This document shows positions 8,026 to 16,883 of a DNA stretch of 64,000 nt, one piece after another. Numbering within the stretch: position 1 is the first letter of the stretch; every line of letters begins with the position of its first letter. The stretch lies in the NCBI RefSeq assembly GCF_022429645.1, contig NZ_CP092480.1, positions 2,710,501-2,774,500 on the forward strand, given 5' to 3'. The translations under genes and the position numbers were made by a program. This stretch comes from Lutibacter sp. A80 (GTDB lineage: Bacteria > Bacteroidota > Bacteroidia > Flavobacteriales > Flavobacteriaceae). The notes under the pieces were generated by a model. That model was not told where the DNA came from. It saw nothing but the letters and a program-made list of their open reading frames with translations, and made no database searches.

Positions 8026-10062
8026 ATGAAATTATTTAATCAAAATAAAACAACTTATTTTTTATTGTTTTTCCTGTGTTTTATAATTAAAACATTATAT
8101 GCTCAGGATTATAATGATAGTATTAAAAGAAAATTAGTTATAGCTAAAAATGACACTGTTAAAATTCAGCTATTAATTGATTATGGTAATGCTATATATT
8201 ACTCGTCTATAGATTCATCTATTGTATATTATAAGAAAGCTTTACAATTGTCAAAACAATTAAAGAATAAAAAACTTGAGGCACTTTGTTTATTAAATTT
8301 GGGCTATTCTTTAGACGACAAGGGGCTTTATAAAGAGGCTTTAACTTACTATACAAAAGCTATAAATAGTTATAAATCTGTAAATGACGAACAAGGCATT
8401 GCACGGTGTTATAATTATATTGGTTACAGTTTTAGTTATTTAAATTCCGTTGATAAATCAATTGAATATTATTTAAAATCTCTCAATATTTTTAAAAAAT
8501 TGAATGATAGTATTGGAATTGCAGACGTTAACAATGGTTTTGGCAGTTTATACTATGATAATGAGAATTATAAAAAAGCAGAAAAGAATTACTTAGTATC
8601 TGAAAATATTTACAGAAAAATTAATAGTAAAGAAGGCTTAATATCTGTATACATAAATTTAGGTAATGCAATTTCTGAACAAGGAAGAATTGACGAAGGT
8701 TTAGATTACTATTTTAAAGCTATAGAGATTTCAAAAAAAGTAAAAGACATTGAGGCTCTTGCAATTTGTTATAATAGTATTGGAGATTGTTATTTAATAA
8801 AAAAAGAACATACTAAAGCTTTAGATTATTTGAATAAAGCATTTAAAATAACAGACAGCATGGCTTTTAAAAGCTTAAAGCCTTTAATACTTAAAAATAT
8901 AGCTAATACTAAATTAAGTTTAAAGGAATATGATTCTGTAATTATTTATGTAAATAGAAGTTTAAAGGCTTCGGAGGGTTTACCATATTTATATTTTGAA
9001 TACGAAAATTATAATTATTTAAGTAGTGCATATGAAGCTAAGGGAGATTATAAAAAGGCATTACTTAATCATAAACTTTATAAAAAAAATAGCGATAGTG
9101 TTTTAAAATCTAGAAAATATGAACAACTAGCAAAACTAGATGTAATTTACGAGATTGAAGAAAAAGAAAATACAATTACTTTATTAGAAAATAATAAAGA
9201 GATTGCCGCACTAGAATCAAAGAATAAATTAGCTGTAATTTATGTACTTATAATTTTCAGTATTTTCTTTTTAGCATTTATTTATTTTTTATACCAACAA
9301 AAAAAAGAACGTAAAAAAGCGTTTAATTTACTGTTGCTAGAAAAAGAAAAAGCAGAAGAAAGTGATCGTTTAAAATCTGCATTTTTAGCCAATATGAGCC
9401 ATGAAATTAGAACTCCAATGAATGCCATAATGGGTTTTTCTAATTTTTTAAAAAATACAAATTTAGAAATACAAAAAAGAAACCATTTTATAGATATAAT
9501 TAATATATCTGGAGAACGGTTAATGTCTATAATTAATGATATTATTGATATTTCAAAAATAGAATCTAATCAATTAAAAATAGAATCTAAAAAATTCAAT
9601 TTTGAGCTAGTATTAAGTGAAATTATTGAAATTCATAAAGAAACAAATAGATTAGTTGCTAAAAAAGAGTTAGTATTTAAAATGTTTCCTTCTCAAACAA
9701 TGTTAAATAAGTTTATTGTTTCAGATCAAAATAGGTTTTCTCAAATTATTAATAATTTAATAAATAATGCCGTAAAATTTTCTCCAAATAAAGGAAGTAT
9801 TGAAATAGGATATTATTTAAAACATTATAAAAATAAAAAATATATAGAATTTTATGTAAAAGATGAAGGAAACGGCATTCCTAAAAGCAAGTTTAAATTA
9901 ATTTTTGATCGTTTTTTTCAGGCAGGAGATGGTGATTTTAAAGTTGGGAATGGTTTAGGTTTAAGTATTTGTAAAGGATTAGTTACCTTGTTAAAGGGTA
10001 AAATTTGGTTAGAATCCGAAGAAAATAAGGGAACAACTTTTTATTTTACACTTCCTTATTAA
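8026..10062 (+). CDS. TPR-domain membrane sensor histidine kinase
   Basis: 678 residues. A signal peptide (residues 1-27, ending LYAQ) is followed by a periplasmic array of about six to seven TPR repeats (about 50-350, with repeated YYxKAL patterns), a short coiled coil, one membrane segment (about 403-423) and a cytoplasmic kinase core. HisKA carries the phospho-accepting His459 in NMSHEIRTPMN. The HATPase domain has its N-box near 569 and the G2 box GNGLGLSICKGL. There is no receiver domain, and no response regulator gene adjoins, so its partner is elsewhere. TPR-fronted kinases of this layout are common in Flavobacteriia. hflX starts 49 bp downstream with its own promoter-like element, so there is no sign of a shared role. 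Confidence 0.9.
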   Translation: MKLFNQNKTTYFLLFFLCFIIKTLYAQDYNDSIKRKLVIAKNDTVKIQLLIDYGNAIYYSSIDSSIVYYKKALQLSKQLKNKKLEALCLLNLGYSLDDKGLYKEALTYYTKAINSYKSVNDEQGIARCYNYIGYSFSYLNSVDKSIEYYLKSLNIFKKLNDSIGIADVNNGFGSLYYDNENYKKAEKNYLVSENIYRKINSKEGLISVYINLGNAISEQGRIDEGLDYYFKAIEISKKVKDIEALAICYNSIGDCYLIKKEHTKALDYLNKAFKITDSMAFKSLKPLILKNIANTKLSLKEYDSVIIYVNRSLKASEGLPYLYFEYENYNYLSSAYEAKGDYKKALLNHKLYKKNSDSVLKSRKYEQLAKLDVIYEIEEKENTITLLENNKEIAALESKNKLAVIYVLIIFSIFFLAFIYFLYQQKKERKKAFNLLLLEKEKAEESDRLKSAFLANMSHEIRTPMNAIMGFSNFLKNTNLEIQKRNHFIDIINISGERLMSIINDIIDISKIESNQLKIESKKFNFELVLSEIIEIHKETNRLVAKKELVFKMFPSQTMLNKFIVSDQNRFSQIINNLINNAVKFSPNKGSIEIGYYLKHYKNKKYIEFYVKDEGNGIPKSKFKLIFDRFFQAGDGDFKVGNGLGLSICKGLVTLLKGKIWLESEENKGTTFYFTLPY

Positions 10063-10099
10063 AAAAAAATCATTTTATGTTTTCAAATAAACTAATTTG

Positions 10100-10107
10100 T
10101 AAATTTG
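10100..10107 (+). promoter_or_regulatory. -7 promoter element (TAAATTTG) abutting the hflX start
   Basis: Exact TAnnTTTG match ending only four bases before the hflX ATG at 10112. Transcription from it would start at or next to the start codon, implying a leaderless mRNA. Confidence 0.4.
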
Positions 10108-10111
10108 CAAT

Positions 10112-11332
10112 ATGATAGAAGAGAAAAAAGTAACATCTGAAGAGGCTGTTTTAATTGGAGTTGTAACACAACATCAAAATGAAGATCAATCTAACGAATA
10201 TTTAGATGAGTTAGAGTTTTTAACTTTAACTGCTGGTGGTAAAGCTGTAAAAAGGTTTACGCAGAAATTAGAAAACCCACATCCTAAAACATATATTGGT
10301 ACCGGAAAATTGGAAGATGTAAAAGCCTATATGACTGCTAACAATATAGAAACTGCCATTTTTGATGATGAACTTTCATCTTCGCAATTACGTAATATAG
10401 AGAAGGTACTCGATTGTAAAGTACTTGACAGAACCAACTTAATACTTGATATTTTTGCTGGTAGAGCGCAAACAAGTTATGCACGTACACAAGTAGAATT
10501 AGCCCAATGTCAATATCTATTACCTCGATTAACTAGACTTTGGACTCACCTGGAAAGGCAAAAAGGGGGAATTGGTATGCGTGGACCTGGTGAAACAGAA
10601 ATTGAGACAGATAGACGTATAATACGTGATAAAATAACCTTGCTTAAAAAGAAGTTAAAAACTATAGATAAGCAAATGGCAGTACAACGCAAAAATCGTG
10701 GTAAAATGGTACGCGTTGCTTTAGTTGGTTATACAAATGTTGGTAAGTCTACGTTAATGAATGTTGTAAGTAAGAGTGACGTATTTGCAGAAAACAAATT
10801 GTTTGCAACTTTAGATACAACGGTTAGAAAAGTTGTAATTAAAAATATTCCATTTTTATTAACCGATACCGTTGGTTTTATTAGAAAATTACCAACACAA
10901 TTGGTAGAGAGTTTTAAATCTACTTTAGATGAAGTTAGAGAAGCTGATTTGTTATTACATGTTGTAGATATTTCGCATCCAAATTTTGAAGATCATATTA
11001 CATCTGTAAATAAAATTTTAGACGAAATTAAAAGTGTAGATAAACCTACAATAATGGTTTTTAATAAAATTGATGCCTATAAACACCAAACTATAGATGA
11101 AGATGATTTAGTTACTGAAAAAACAAAAGCACACTATACCTTAGAAGATTGGCAAAAAACGTGGATGAATAAATTAGACGAAAATAATTGCTTATTTATT
11201 TCAGCTTTAAATAAAGAAAATATGGAAGAATTTAGAGCAAAAGTTTTTGAAGAAGTGAAAAAAATACACATTACCCGTTTTCCGTATAACGACTTTTTAT
11301 ACGATGAATATACAGAAGAAGGTACTAAATAA
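10112..11332 (+). CDS. hflX: GTPase HflX
   Basis: 406 residues, usual length for the family. It has the N-terminal HflX domain, including the EVELAQ-type segment seen here as VELAQCQYLLPRLTRLW and the conserved GxGMRGPGETEIETDRR loop. A helical linker follows, then a TRAFAC G domain with G1 GYTNVGKST near 205-213, G3 DTVGF near 251 and G4 NKID near 318. HflX binds the 50S subunit and splits or rescues stalled ribosomes, often under heat stress. The start is the ATG at 10112, preceded by a -7 element almost abutting the codon. The gene ends in a strong terminator shared with the convergent LytTR regulator gene. Confidence 0.95.
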   Translation: MIEEKKVTSEEAVLIGVVTQHQNEDQSNEYLDELEFLTLTAGGKAVKRFTQKLENPHPKTYIGTGKLEDVKAYMTANNIETAIFDDELSSSQLRNIEKVLDCKVLDRTNLILDIFAGRAQTSYARTQVELAQCQYLLPRLTRLWTHLERQKGGIGMRGPGETEIETDRRIIRDKITLLKKKLKTIDKQMAVQRKNRGKMVRVALVGYTNVGKSTLMNVVSKSDVFAENKLFATLDTTVRKVVIKNIPFLLTDTVGFIRKLPTQLVESFKSTLDEVREADLLLHVVDISHPNFEDHITSVNKILDEIKSVDKPTIMVFNKIDAYKHQTIDEDDLVTEKTKAHYTLEDWQKTWMNKLDENNCLFISALNKENMEEFRAKVFEEVKKIHITRFPYNDFLYDEYTEEGTK

Positions 11333-11337
11333 TAGTT

Positions 11338-11374
11338 AAACCTAACAGGTGAGTAAGCTTGTTAGGTTTTTTTT
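11338..11374. terminator. Intrinsic terminator after hflX
   Basis: Stem CCTAACA (11341-11347) with TGTTAGG (11360-11366), extended by AAA/TTT and followed by T8 on the plus strand. It overlaps the stop of the convergent lytTR gene by a couple of bases and may serve both. Confidence 0.8.
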
Positions 11375-12086
11375 AAGATAAAAAATTCTTATTAACAAAC
11401 TGCTGAAATTCTTCTTTATGTTGTTCACTTATAGGGATGTATGCCTTGTCAAAAACAATTCTGTTGCGTTCAATAGTTGTAATCATTTTTAAATTTACAA
11501 TATACGATCGGTGTACACGCATAAAGCTATCACTAGGTAATTGTTGTTCTACAGCTTTCATACTTAACAAGGTCATAATTGGTTTTTCATTGGCTAAATG
11601 AATACGCACGTATTCTCGCATTCCTTCAATATATTTTATATCATTTAATTTTACACGTAAAATTTTATATTCAGATTTTATAAATAAAAAATCATCATTA
11701 CTATTAATTTGCTCAGGTTTAGAGTTTTGTAGGTTAAACCAAGATTTTGCTTTATTCGAAGATTTTAAAAAGGTAGCATAATCAATTGGTTTTAATAAAT
11801 AATCTAAAGCATCAACTTTAAAACCTTCCAAAGCATACTCACTGTAAGCAGTTGTAAAGATAATTTTAGGCGGATTTTCTAACGATTTTACAAAGTCCAT
11901 TCCATTTAAATCCGGCATATTAATATCTACAAACATTAATTCTACACTATTTTTTTCAAGGTAGCTTAATGCTTCAATAGCACTTTCAAAACTCTGTTGA
12001 AGCTCTAAAAAAGGTGTTTTTTCAATGTAGCTTGTAATTTGTCTTAAAGCTAAAGGTTCATCATCTATTGCAATACAGTTTATCAT
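11373..12086 (-). CDS. LytTR-family response regulator
   Basis: 237 residues. The N-terminal receiver domain (1-120) has the acidic pair IDDEP at 7-11, the phospho-accepting Asp in MFVDINMPDLNG, and later KPID. A C-terminal LytTR DNA-binding domain (about 140-237) has the family motifs FLFIKSEYKI, FMRVHRSYIVN and IPISEQHK. LytTR proteins bind two direct repeats about two helical turns apart. The start overlaps the stop of the upstream kinase gene by 4 bp, so the two form a classic LytS/LytR-type two-component operon. Five promoters in the next 9.7 kb carry 21-bp-period direct repeats that fit the binding mode of this regulator; this link is inference from the sequence. Confidence 0.93.
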   Translation of the reverse strand: MINCIAIDDEPLALRQITSYIEKTPFLELQQSFESAIEALSYLEKNSVELMFVDINMPDLNGMDFVKSLENPPKIIFTTAYSEYALEGFKVDALDYLLKPIDYATFLKSSNKAKSWFNLQNSKPEQINSNDDFLFIKSEYKILRVKLNDIKYIEGMREYVRIHLANEKPIMTLLSMKAVEQQLPSDSFMRVHRSYIVNLKMITTIERNRIVFDKAYIPISEQHKEEFQQFVNKNFLS

Positions 12087-13192
12087 AACGGAATTTTTAA
12101 GTTAACTTTATAGAGTTCTTTTGTTTCAGAAATTTTAAAATCGAAATTATTTTTAAATAATAAAGTCAATCTTTTTTTGGTGTTTTCTATCCCAATTCCT
12201 GAAGCTTCATCGTCTTTTTTAGGATGATTACTGTTCTCTATTTCAAACACTAATTTATCTTCAGTAAAGTGCATTAAAATATTTATAAAAGAAGGTTTGT
12301 TATAGCTAATTCCGTGTTTAAAAGCATTTTCTAATAATGAAGTAAATAACAGTGGAGGTATTAGTTTATCTGGAATTTCTGAAGGAATATTTACATTAAT
12401 TTTTACTTTACTTGAAAAACGAAGTTTCATTAATTCAATATAACTTTCAATAAATTCAATTTCTTTTTTTATTGAAGTTGATTTTCCTTCAGAATCGTAT
12501 AATAAATGACGCATTAAATTAGATAATTTAATAATCGATTTTTTAGATTCTTCGGTATCAATATCAACTAATGCATGTATATTGTTAAGTGTATTCATAA
12601 AAAAATGTGGACTAATTTGGTTTTTTAAAAAGGCCAATTGATTTTCTACACTTTCTTTTTGAATTTTAAATTTTTCTTGCTCTAAATTTGCCCAACGCAT
12701 AGAGATCTGTAAACCAGCATTAAACCCAACTAATAGCACTGCTAAAATTAAAAAATTAGCAAATAACGGTATAGGTTTGGGGCTGTTGCTTAATCTTTGA
12801 TCTGATGGAGGTGGAAAATTTCTTCCTTGATGCATAGGAGGAGGATTTCCCTTTTTAAACTCCATTGTTTGAGGTTTTATATTAGGAATATCATTGTTTT
12901 TATCAAAAGCATAAATTCCAGTTGCTATAATTAAAATAACGAATGAAGTAACAACAAAGTACAATAGTTTTTTACTCTTAAAAAAAAGCTTAGGAAGTAG
13001 TATAAACCTATTTATTAAAAACAAGCCTAATAAAGGTAAATAGTTTATCCAAACCATAAAAACTTGATCCCATTCTATTTGTTTTTCATAACGACCAAAC
13101 AATAAAGGTGAAGCAAATAATAATGCCCAAAAGGCAATAATTATAAAAGGCTCAAAAGATGCAAAATTGTAATTTTTCTTTAAAAGTTTCAT
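12083..13192 (-). CDS. LytS-like membrane sensor histidine kinase
   Basis: 369 residues. Four membrane segments lie at about 13-33, 46-66, 76-96 and 143-163. They are followed by the His_kinase domain with the phospho-accepting His196 in QISPHFFMNTLNNIHALVD, and a HATPase with NAFKHG and GIGIENTKKRL. The loop between TM3 and TM4 (97-142) should be periplasmic and is unusual: it is rich in Pro, Gly, Asn, His and Arg (GNPPPMHQGRNFPPPSDQR) and could be the sensing element. It is the partner of the overlapping LytTR regulator gene. No LytTR-type repeat was found in its own promoter, so it is probably not autoregulated through that site. The CotH gene lies upstream, behind its own terminator. Confidence 0.92.
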   Translation of the reverse strand: MKLLKKNYNFASFEPFIIIAFWALLFASPLLFGRYEKQIEWDQVFMVWINYLPLLGLFLINRFILLPKLFFKSKKLLYFVVTSFVILIIATGIYAFDKNNDIPNIKPQTMEFKKGNPPPMHQGRNFPPPSDQRLSNSPKPIPLFANFLILAVLLVGFNAGLQISMRWANLEQEKFKIQKESVENQLAFLKNQISPHFFMNTLNNIHALVDIDTEESKKSIIKLSNLMRHLLYDSEGKSTSIKKEIEFIESYIELMKLRFSSKVKINVNIPSEIPDKLIPPLLFTSLLENAFKHGISYNKPSFINILMHFTEDKLVFEIENSNHPKKDDEASGIGIENTKKRLTLLFKNNFDFKISETKELYKVNLKIPL

Positions 13193-13275
13193 TTTTTATG
13201 GTGTACTTACTAGTTTTTTTAATAGAGAAGAGTTTCTAAAACAAGTTCAGTTTAACAATGTTAAGTTGTAAACAA

Positions 13276-13330
13276 TCAAAAAAATATCTTTGTTTATGTT
13301 GTTTAAATAGTAAACACAAACAAAGATATT
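13276..13330 (-). terminator. Intrinsic terminator of the CotH gene
   Basis: A perfect 13-bp stem, AATATCTTTGTTT (13283-13295) with AAACAAAGATATT (13318-13330), with further imperfect pairing inside. On the minus strand it is followed by a T-run. It lies 10 bp after the CotH stop. Confidence 0.85.
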
Positions 13331-13339
13331 AAAACTAAA

Positions 13340-14800
13340 CTAATTCAAATAATTATTTACAGCAGATGCTCTGCTTGCAGCATGTGCTTTTAATGTTGTA
13401 ATTGCAGAATAAAAAGAATTGCTATTACTTAAAAATGAATATCCGTTTAACTCTGTAGTAGCATAAGGTTCAACTAAGCTTGAGTATGTGTCATAAACTT
13501 CTTGAATGTAACTTGTTTCAAAAGGTCCATTAATTGTTGCTTGCACATAGCTATCGTATTTAGCTCTATATACTTCATCATTATATAAATATTCAATTAA
13601 AGGCCAATCTCCACTTGAAAGGTCAGAAAAGTCTAGGTTTAAAGAACCGCCTAGTTTTCCTTCTTGTAAAGCTTCATTATTATCCCAAGGAATCCACGTT
13701 ATTAAATTATTCTCTGGATTGTTGTATAAATAATAGTTGTGTTCCATTCTACCGTAAGTATCCCAGTTTTGAACAATGGTGTTAACGGCTAAATAATTTA
13801 AAAATGTATCTACATCGAAAACTGCTTCTAAATCTGTTCTCCAACTTTCGGCATCTGTAGTTCTTGTTGTTGCGTGTAAGGCTGAGAATACATTTTTAAT
13901 ATCTGTCCAGTCGGCATCATCTTCATTGGTTTTTTTCACAAAACCATCTTCATTAAAAGTACCTTCAGCAAAACTAGCTCCATAATCTTCAGGCTTGTAT
14001 AAATTACCATCGTCACTAGAAAATTGTGTGTCAATTACAGTTCCATCAACCTCTTCAACCAAAGTATATAATCCAAAATATTCTGGTCCATCTCCGTGAT
14101 CTACATAAAGTGTATAAAATGATGTATTTGATACTGCTAATCCAGCATTTTTAAATACTTCAGCAGTTACTTTTTCTCTTAAGAAAGAACTGTCATCATA
14201 ATTATTTTTTAGACTAAATTTTTTGAAACCATAAAAACGTTGGTTTTTTATTTGAGGGTAATCATCTTCAAATTCGTCAAAATCCATTTTAAAAGCTAGC
14301 TTTAAAATACCTGCTTGCCAAGCACTTTGTAAACTAGAATTTCCTTTAAAACGCAAACCTACTTTGTACCATTCTTTACCGTTGTAATACACAGAACCTG
14401 GAACAAAAACAGGGTCTTCATCTGAAAAAGTTGAAGTTGTTGTTCCTCCACCAGGAAGGTTTCCACCTGGGCCAGAGTTACTACCTCCAAAATTTCCATA
14501 TAAATCGGTCATATTATTTAGCATTGCTTCCCAATTGTCTTCAGAAATAACAAAATCAAACCTTTTTACTTCGGTATCACTAAAAACTTCATCAAAATTT
14601 GGATCTGCATTTTTACTATGTGTTTCTTCTGTCCAGTCGGTAGGTTCAAAATCTAAATCTGTAATTTGTACTTCTGTATTTGTACCTTCTCCAATTTCTG
14701 TTTCTATATCTGCAACTGTATTCGCATCATCTGTACAACTAACTAAAAAGTAAGTAGACAATACTAAAAGGCTTGTTTTTATTAAAAATGTTGTTTTCAT
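13340..14800 (-). CDS. CotH kinase family surface lipoprotein
   Basis: 486 residues. A lipoprotein signal peptide ends at Cys22 and is followed by TDDAN, an acidic stretch of the kind that directs flavobacterial lipoproteins to the cell surface. A Gly/Ser/Thr-rich linker (about 98-118) precedes the CotH domain. Visible family features are GLRFKGNSS, an SLKNNYDDSSFLREK segment, the FGLYTLVEEVDG segment, EHNYYLYNN and the WIPWDNNEAL segment. CotH proteins are atypical protein kinases first described on spore coats; bacterial non-sporulating homologs are frequent but poorly understood. The gene has its own promoter with a 21-bp-spaced direct repeat shared with four neighbouring units, and its own terminator. 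Partner proteins or substrates may be the co-regulated lipoproteins and Spy-like proteins, which is inference. Confidence 0.88.
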   Translation of the reverse strand: MKTTFLIKTSLLVLSTYFLVSCTDDANTVADIETEIGEGTNTEVQITDLDFEPTDWTEETHSKNADPNFDEVFSDTEVKRFDFVISEDNWEAMLNNMTDLYGNFGGSNSGPGGNLPGGGTTTSTFSDEDPVFVPGSVYYNGKEWYKVGLRFKGNSSLQSAWQAGILKLAFKMDFDEFEDDYPQIKNQRFYGFKKFSLKNNYDDSSFLREKVTAEVFKNAGLAVSNTSFYTLYVDHGDGPEYFGLYTLVEEVDGTVIDTQFSSDDGNLYKPEDYGASFAEGTFNEDGFVKKTNEDDADWTDIKNVFSALHATTRTTDAESWRTDLEAVFDVDTFLNYLAVNTIVQNWDTYGRMEHNYYLYNNPENNLITWIPWDNNEALQEGKLGGSLNLDFSDLSSGDWPLIEYLYNDEVYRAKYDSYVQATINGPFETSYIQEVYDTYSSLVEPYATTELNGYSFLSNSNSFYSAITTLKAHAASRASAVNNYLN

Positions 14801-14871
14801 TTTACGCTTGTTTATTGTTATTATTAATTTAGAGCGAAATTCTATTTTTTAGATATAATTTTAAAAAAGAA

Positions 14872-14901
14872 TCAATGAACTGGCGTTTTTTATCTACGAA
14901 A
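14872..14901 (-). promoter_or_regulatory. Putative LytTR operator upstream of cotH
   Basis: Plus-strand half-sites ATCAATGAA (14872) and ATCTACGAA (14893) are exactly 21 bp apart, with TGGC between them. The edge lies 71 bp from the CotH start codon and 28 bp from a degenerate -7 element (14836-14843). The reverse complement of the second half-site, TTCGTAGAT, resembles published LytTR half-sites. Confidence 0.65.
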
Positions 14902-14915
14902 ACATAAATAAGCAT

Positions 14916-14954
14916 TAAAAAAAAACTCCAATAATTAAAATATAATTATTGGAG
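14916..14954 (-). terminator. Intrinsic terminator of the first Spy-like gene
   Basis: Perfect 12-bp stem, CTCCAATAATTA (14927-14938) with TAATTATTGGAG (14943-14954), loop of 4. On the minus strand it is followed by T9. Confidence 0.88.
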
Positions 14955-14993
14955 CCTTAACTTAACCTAAACATTTATTAATTCAAACTTACT

Positions 14994-15413
14994 TTATGAT
15001 CTTCTTTTTTTAGTATTCTTTTTTAGATAAGCTGTGTACAGTTTTTGTTGATCTTCTGTTAAAACAGCTTTAACGTTATCTTCAAAATCTTCTTTTAGTG
15101 CTTGCATTTCATCTCTATCTGGTCTTCCAGAGCTTGATTTACTTTCAATTTCTTCAAAGTATTCTTTATACAACACTAGAATTTTCGATTGTTGATCTTC
15201 TGATAATAGAATTTCGTTTGATAATTCACTTACCATTTCTTCAATTTGTTCTGTAGTTGGAGCTGCTGGACGTGCTTGTTGTGTTTGTTGTCCTCCACGT
15301 TGACCACCTCTTTCGCCACCTCTTTGGCCACCTCTTTGTTGTGCAAAGGCAGATGTTGAAACTATTAGGGCAATAATTAAAACTTTCCAAACTTTTCTTT
15401 TACTTATATTCAT
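14994..15413 (-). CDS. Spy-like (LTxxQ) small exported protein with RGG-rich linker
   Basis: 139 residues. A signal peptide ends at AFAQ (residue 25). It is followed by a low-complexity segment of GGQRGG/GGERGG repeats and QTQQ (about 26-50), then a helical domain containing two LTxxQ-like motifs, LLSEDQQ and VLTEDQQKLYTAYLKK. This is the signature of the Spy/CpxP refolding chaperone group, although the protein is short and the family call is from motifs only. It is a paralog of the protein at 16884-17288. It has its own promoter with the 21-bp repeat operator and its own terminator. The Arg/Gly-rich linker is unusual for Spy proteins and recalls the low-complexity segments of its neighbours. 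A periplasmic location is expected. Confidence 0.75.
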   Translation of the reverse strand: MNISKRKVWKVLIIALIVSTSAFAQQRGGQRGGERGGQRGGQQTQQARPAAPTTEQIEEMVSELSNEILLSEDQQSKILVLYKEYFEEIESKSSSGRPDRDEMQALKEDFEDNVKAVLTEDQQKLYTAYLKKNTKKRRS

Positions 15414-15493
15414 AATTAATTTTTTAAATTATAATTCTATTCTTATTAATCTTACTTCAAATTAACAACAACTTATTATTGTTAAAAAATAAA

Positions 15494-15523
15494 ATCAATG
15501 AATAGGCTAATTTCATCTACCAA
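15494..15523 (-). promoter_or_regulatory. Putative LytTR operator upstream of the first Spy-like gene
   Basis: Plus-strand half-sites ATCAATGAA (15494) and ATCTACCAA (15515), 21 bp apart, with AGGC between. It lies 80 bp from the start codon. A -7-like element (plus-strand CAAATTAA, 15458-15465; read on the minus strand as TTAATTTG) is 28 bp away. Confidence 0.65.
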
Positions 15524-15542
15524 ATAGATGATTTATTTGTTT

Positions 15543-15585
15543 GAAAAAATAAAGTCTCGTTATTTATACTAAAAATAACGAGACT
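15543..15585 (-). terminator. Intrinsic terminator of the Spy-like/DUF1566 operon
   Basis: Perfect 13-bp stem, AGTCTCGTTATTT (15553-15565) with AAATAACGAGACT (15573-15585), followed on the minus strand by a T-rich tract. Confidence 0.87.
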
Positions 15586-15615
15586 AAACCTAAAACAAAC
15601 AATTATAAACCAAAC

Positions 15616-16875
15616 TTAATTTATATCTCTAACCAATCTTACATAATTAAAATAACGTTCAGCATCTTCTCCAGCAGGACCATCTTCATCTTTAGTGTCA
15701 AATCGAACTCCTCCAGCACCATGAAAATCTTCACCATCAGCATTTACAGCTCTACCAAATGCAACATACCAAGCATAATAATAAGGTTGTCCGCTTGTAA
15801 AGTTAGCTGACGTACTTGTCCAATAATAACCATAATCATCATATCCAGCTTCACTTGTCATTTCTGTACAATTAAATATTGGATCTATTGCAGGTCCAAC
15901 ATTTGCTGGATCAGTTGCAGTTGGAGAACGTGAGTAATCTACAATACCTTGTAGTTCTTTAACATTAGGTAAACGCCAGTCTGTATAACCTGCTAATTCA
16001 GAATTTTCGGCATACGCTAATGCGTCTTCCCAATCCAATACTACACCATCATCATCTTTAGCCCACATTAAGCCCGTATTATTATCTGAAATAGTATTAT
16101 TTCCATTATCTACAAAATTATTAGTACCATAAGTATCTCCTCTTACTGCGCGTACATATTTTGCTAAAGGATTACCAGTTGGAATACCACTTCCGTCAGC
16201 TGGAGGAGGAGTTCCAGTATCAGGAGGAGTTCCAGCATCTATACCTCCATCTGCTGGCATTGAAGCTGCGTAGGCTTTAATATGTCCGGTTACAATATTA
16301 ACACCAAAGGCAGCGTTTGATCCACCTTCAACGGTAACACCAACATATAAATTACTGGACCAAAATTGTTCATCTTTAGAGATTTCTCCACTTGCTAATG
16401 CAAAATAATCAGTATCTATATATGGCCAGCCCTTGCCAAAATCGGCAACTGAATAGAGTTCTTTTAAGCTTGGCAATCTCCAATCATCATAACCTCCTAA
16501 TTCAAGATTTTCGCAATATTCTTTAGCTTCTTCCCAAGTAAACTCATCAGTTGTAGGTATTTGTTCCCACATTAAGCCTGTATTATTATCTGTTATAGTT
16601 CCATCGTTATTATCTTTAAAAGACATAGTTGCCCCTTTTTGGTAATTAGCATCTTGTCCATAAAAGCGATCTCCAGTATTTAAACTACTTAATACTTCAC
16701 CATCATTATTGTATAATGTTGTTTGTCCTGTAGCAATTTGGATGTAATTATTTATGGTTAATTCTGAAGTAGAATCTGTGTCAGTACCCGTAATTTCATC
16801 TTCGCTACAACTTGTGAATGAAATAAACAAAAATACAAGCGCTAGTAAACTAAATTTTTTCATTGTTGTTTTCAT
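15616..16875 (-). CDS. DUF1566 (Lcl-type) surface lipoprotein, copy 1
   Basis: 419 residues. A lipoprotein signal peptide ends at Cys23, followed by SEDE, an acidic surface-export-type signal. Two DUF1566/Lcl C-terminal-type domains follow, at about 90-205 and 250-415. Each has the signature DNxTGLMW, an ExxxxxELGGYxDWRLPSLKEL-like core and a WSS/WTST strand. The linker (about 205-235) is Gly/Pro-rich (GTPPDTGTPPPADG). DUF1566 domains relate to C-type-lectin-like folds in some structures, but the role is unknown. The gene is 8 bp downstream of the second Spy-like gene and lacks its own operator, so the two are one operon. A paralog with the same two-domain build lies at 17488-18780. Confidence 0.85.
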   Translation of the reverse strand: MKTTMKKFSLLALVFLFISFTSCSEDEITGTDTDSTSELTINNYIQIATGQTTLYNNDGEVLSSLNTGDRFYGQDANYQKGATMSFKDNNDGTITDNNTGLMWEQIPTTDEFTWEEAKEYCENLELGGYDDWRLPSLKELYSVADFGKGWPYIDTDYFALASGEISKDEQFWSSNLYVGVTVEGGSNAAFGVNIVTGHIKAYAASMPADGGIDAGTPPDTGTPPPADGSGIPTGNPLAKYVRAVRGDTYGTNNFVDNGNNTISDNNTGLMWAKDDDGVVLDWEDALAYAENSELAGYTDWRLPNVKELQGIVDYSRSPTATDPANVGPAIDPIFNCTEMTSEAGYDDYGYYWTSTSANFTSGQPYYYAWYVAFGRAVNADGEDFHGAGGVRFDTKDEDGPAGEDAERYFNYVRLVRDIN

Positions 16876-16883
16876 TATAATAA

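Noticed and set aside
13193-13339. LytTR-type repeat in front of the kinase/regulator operon
   Set aside because: AACAATGTT and AACAATCAA words are present but are 17 bp apart and do not match the operator; the hairpin there is the CotH terminator.
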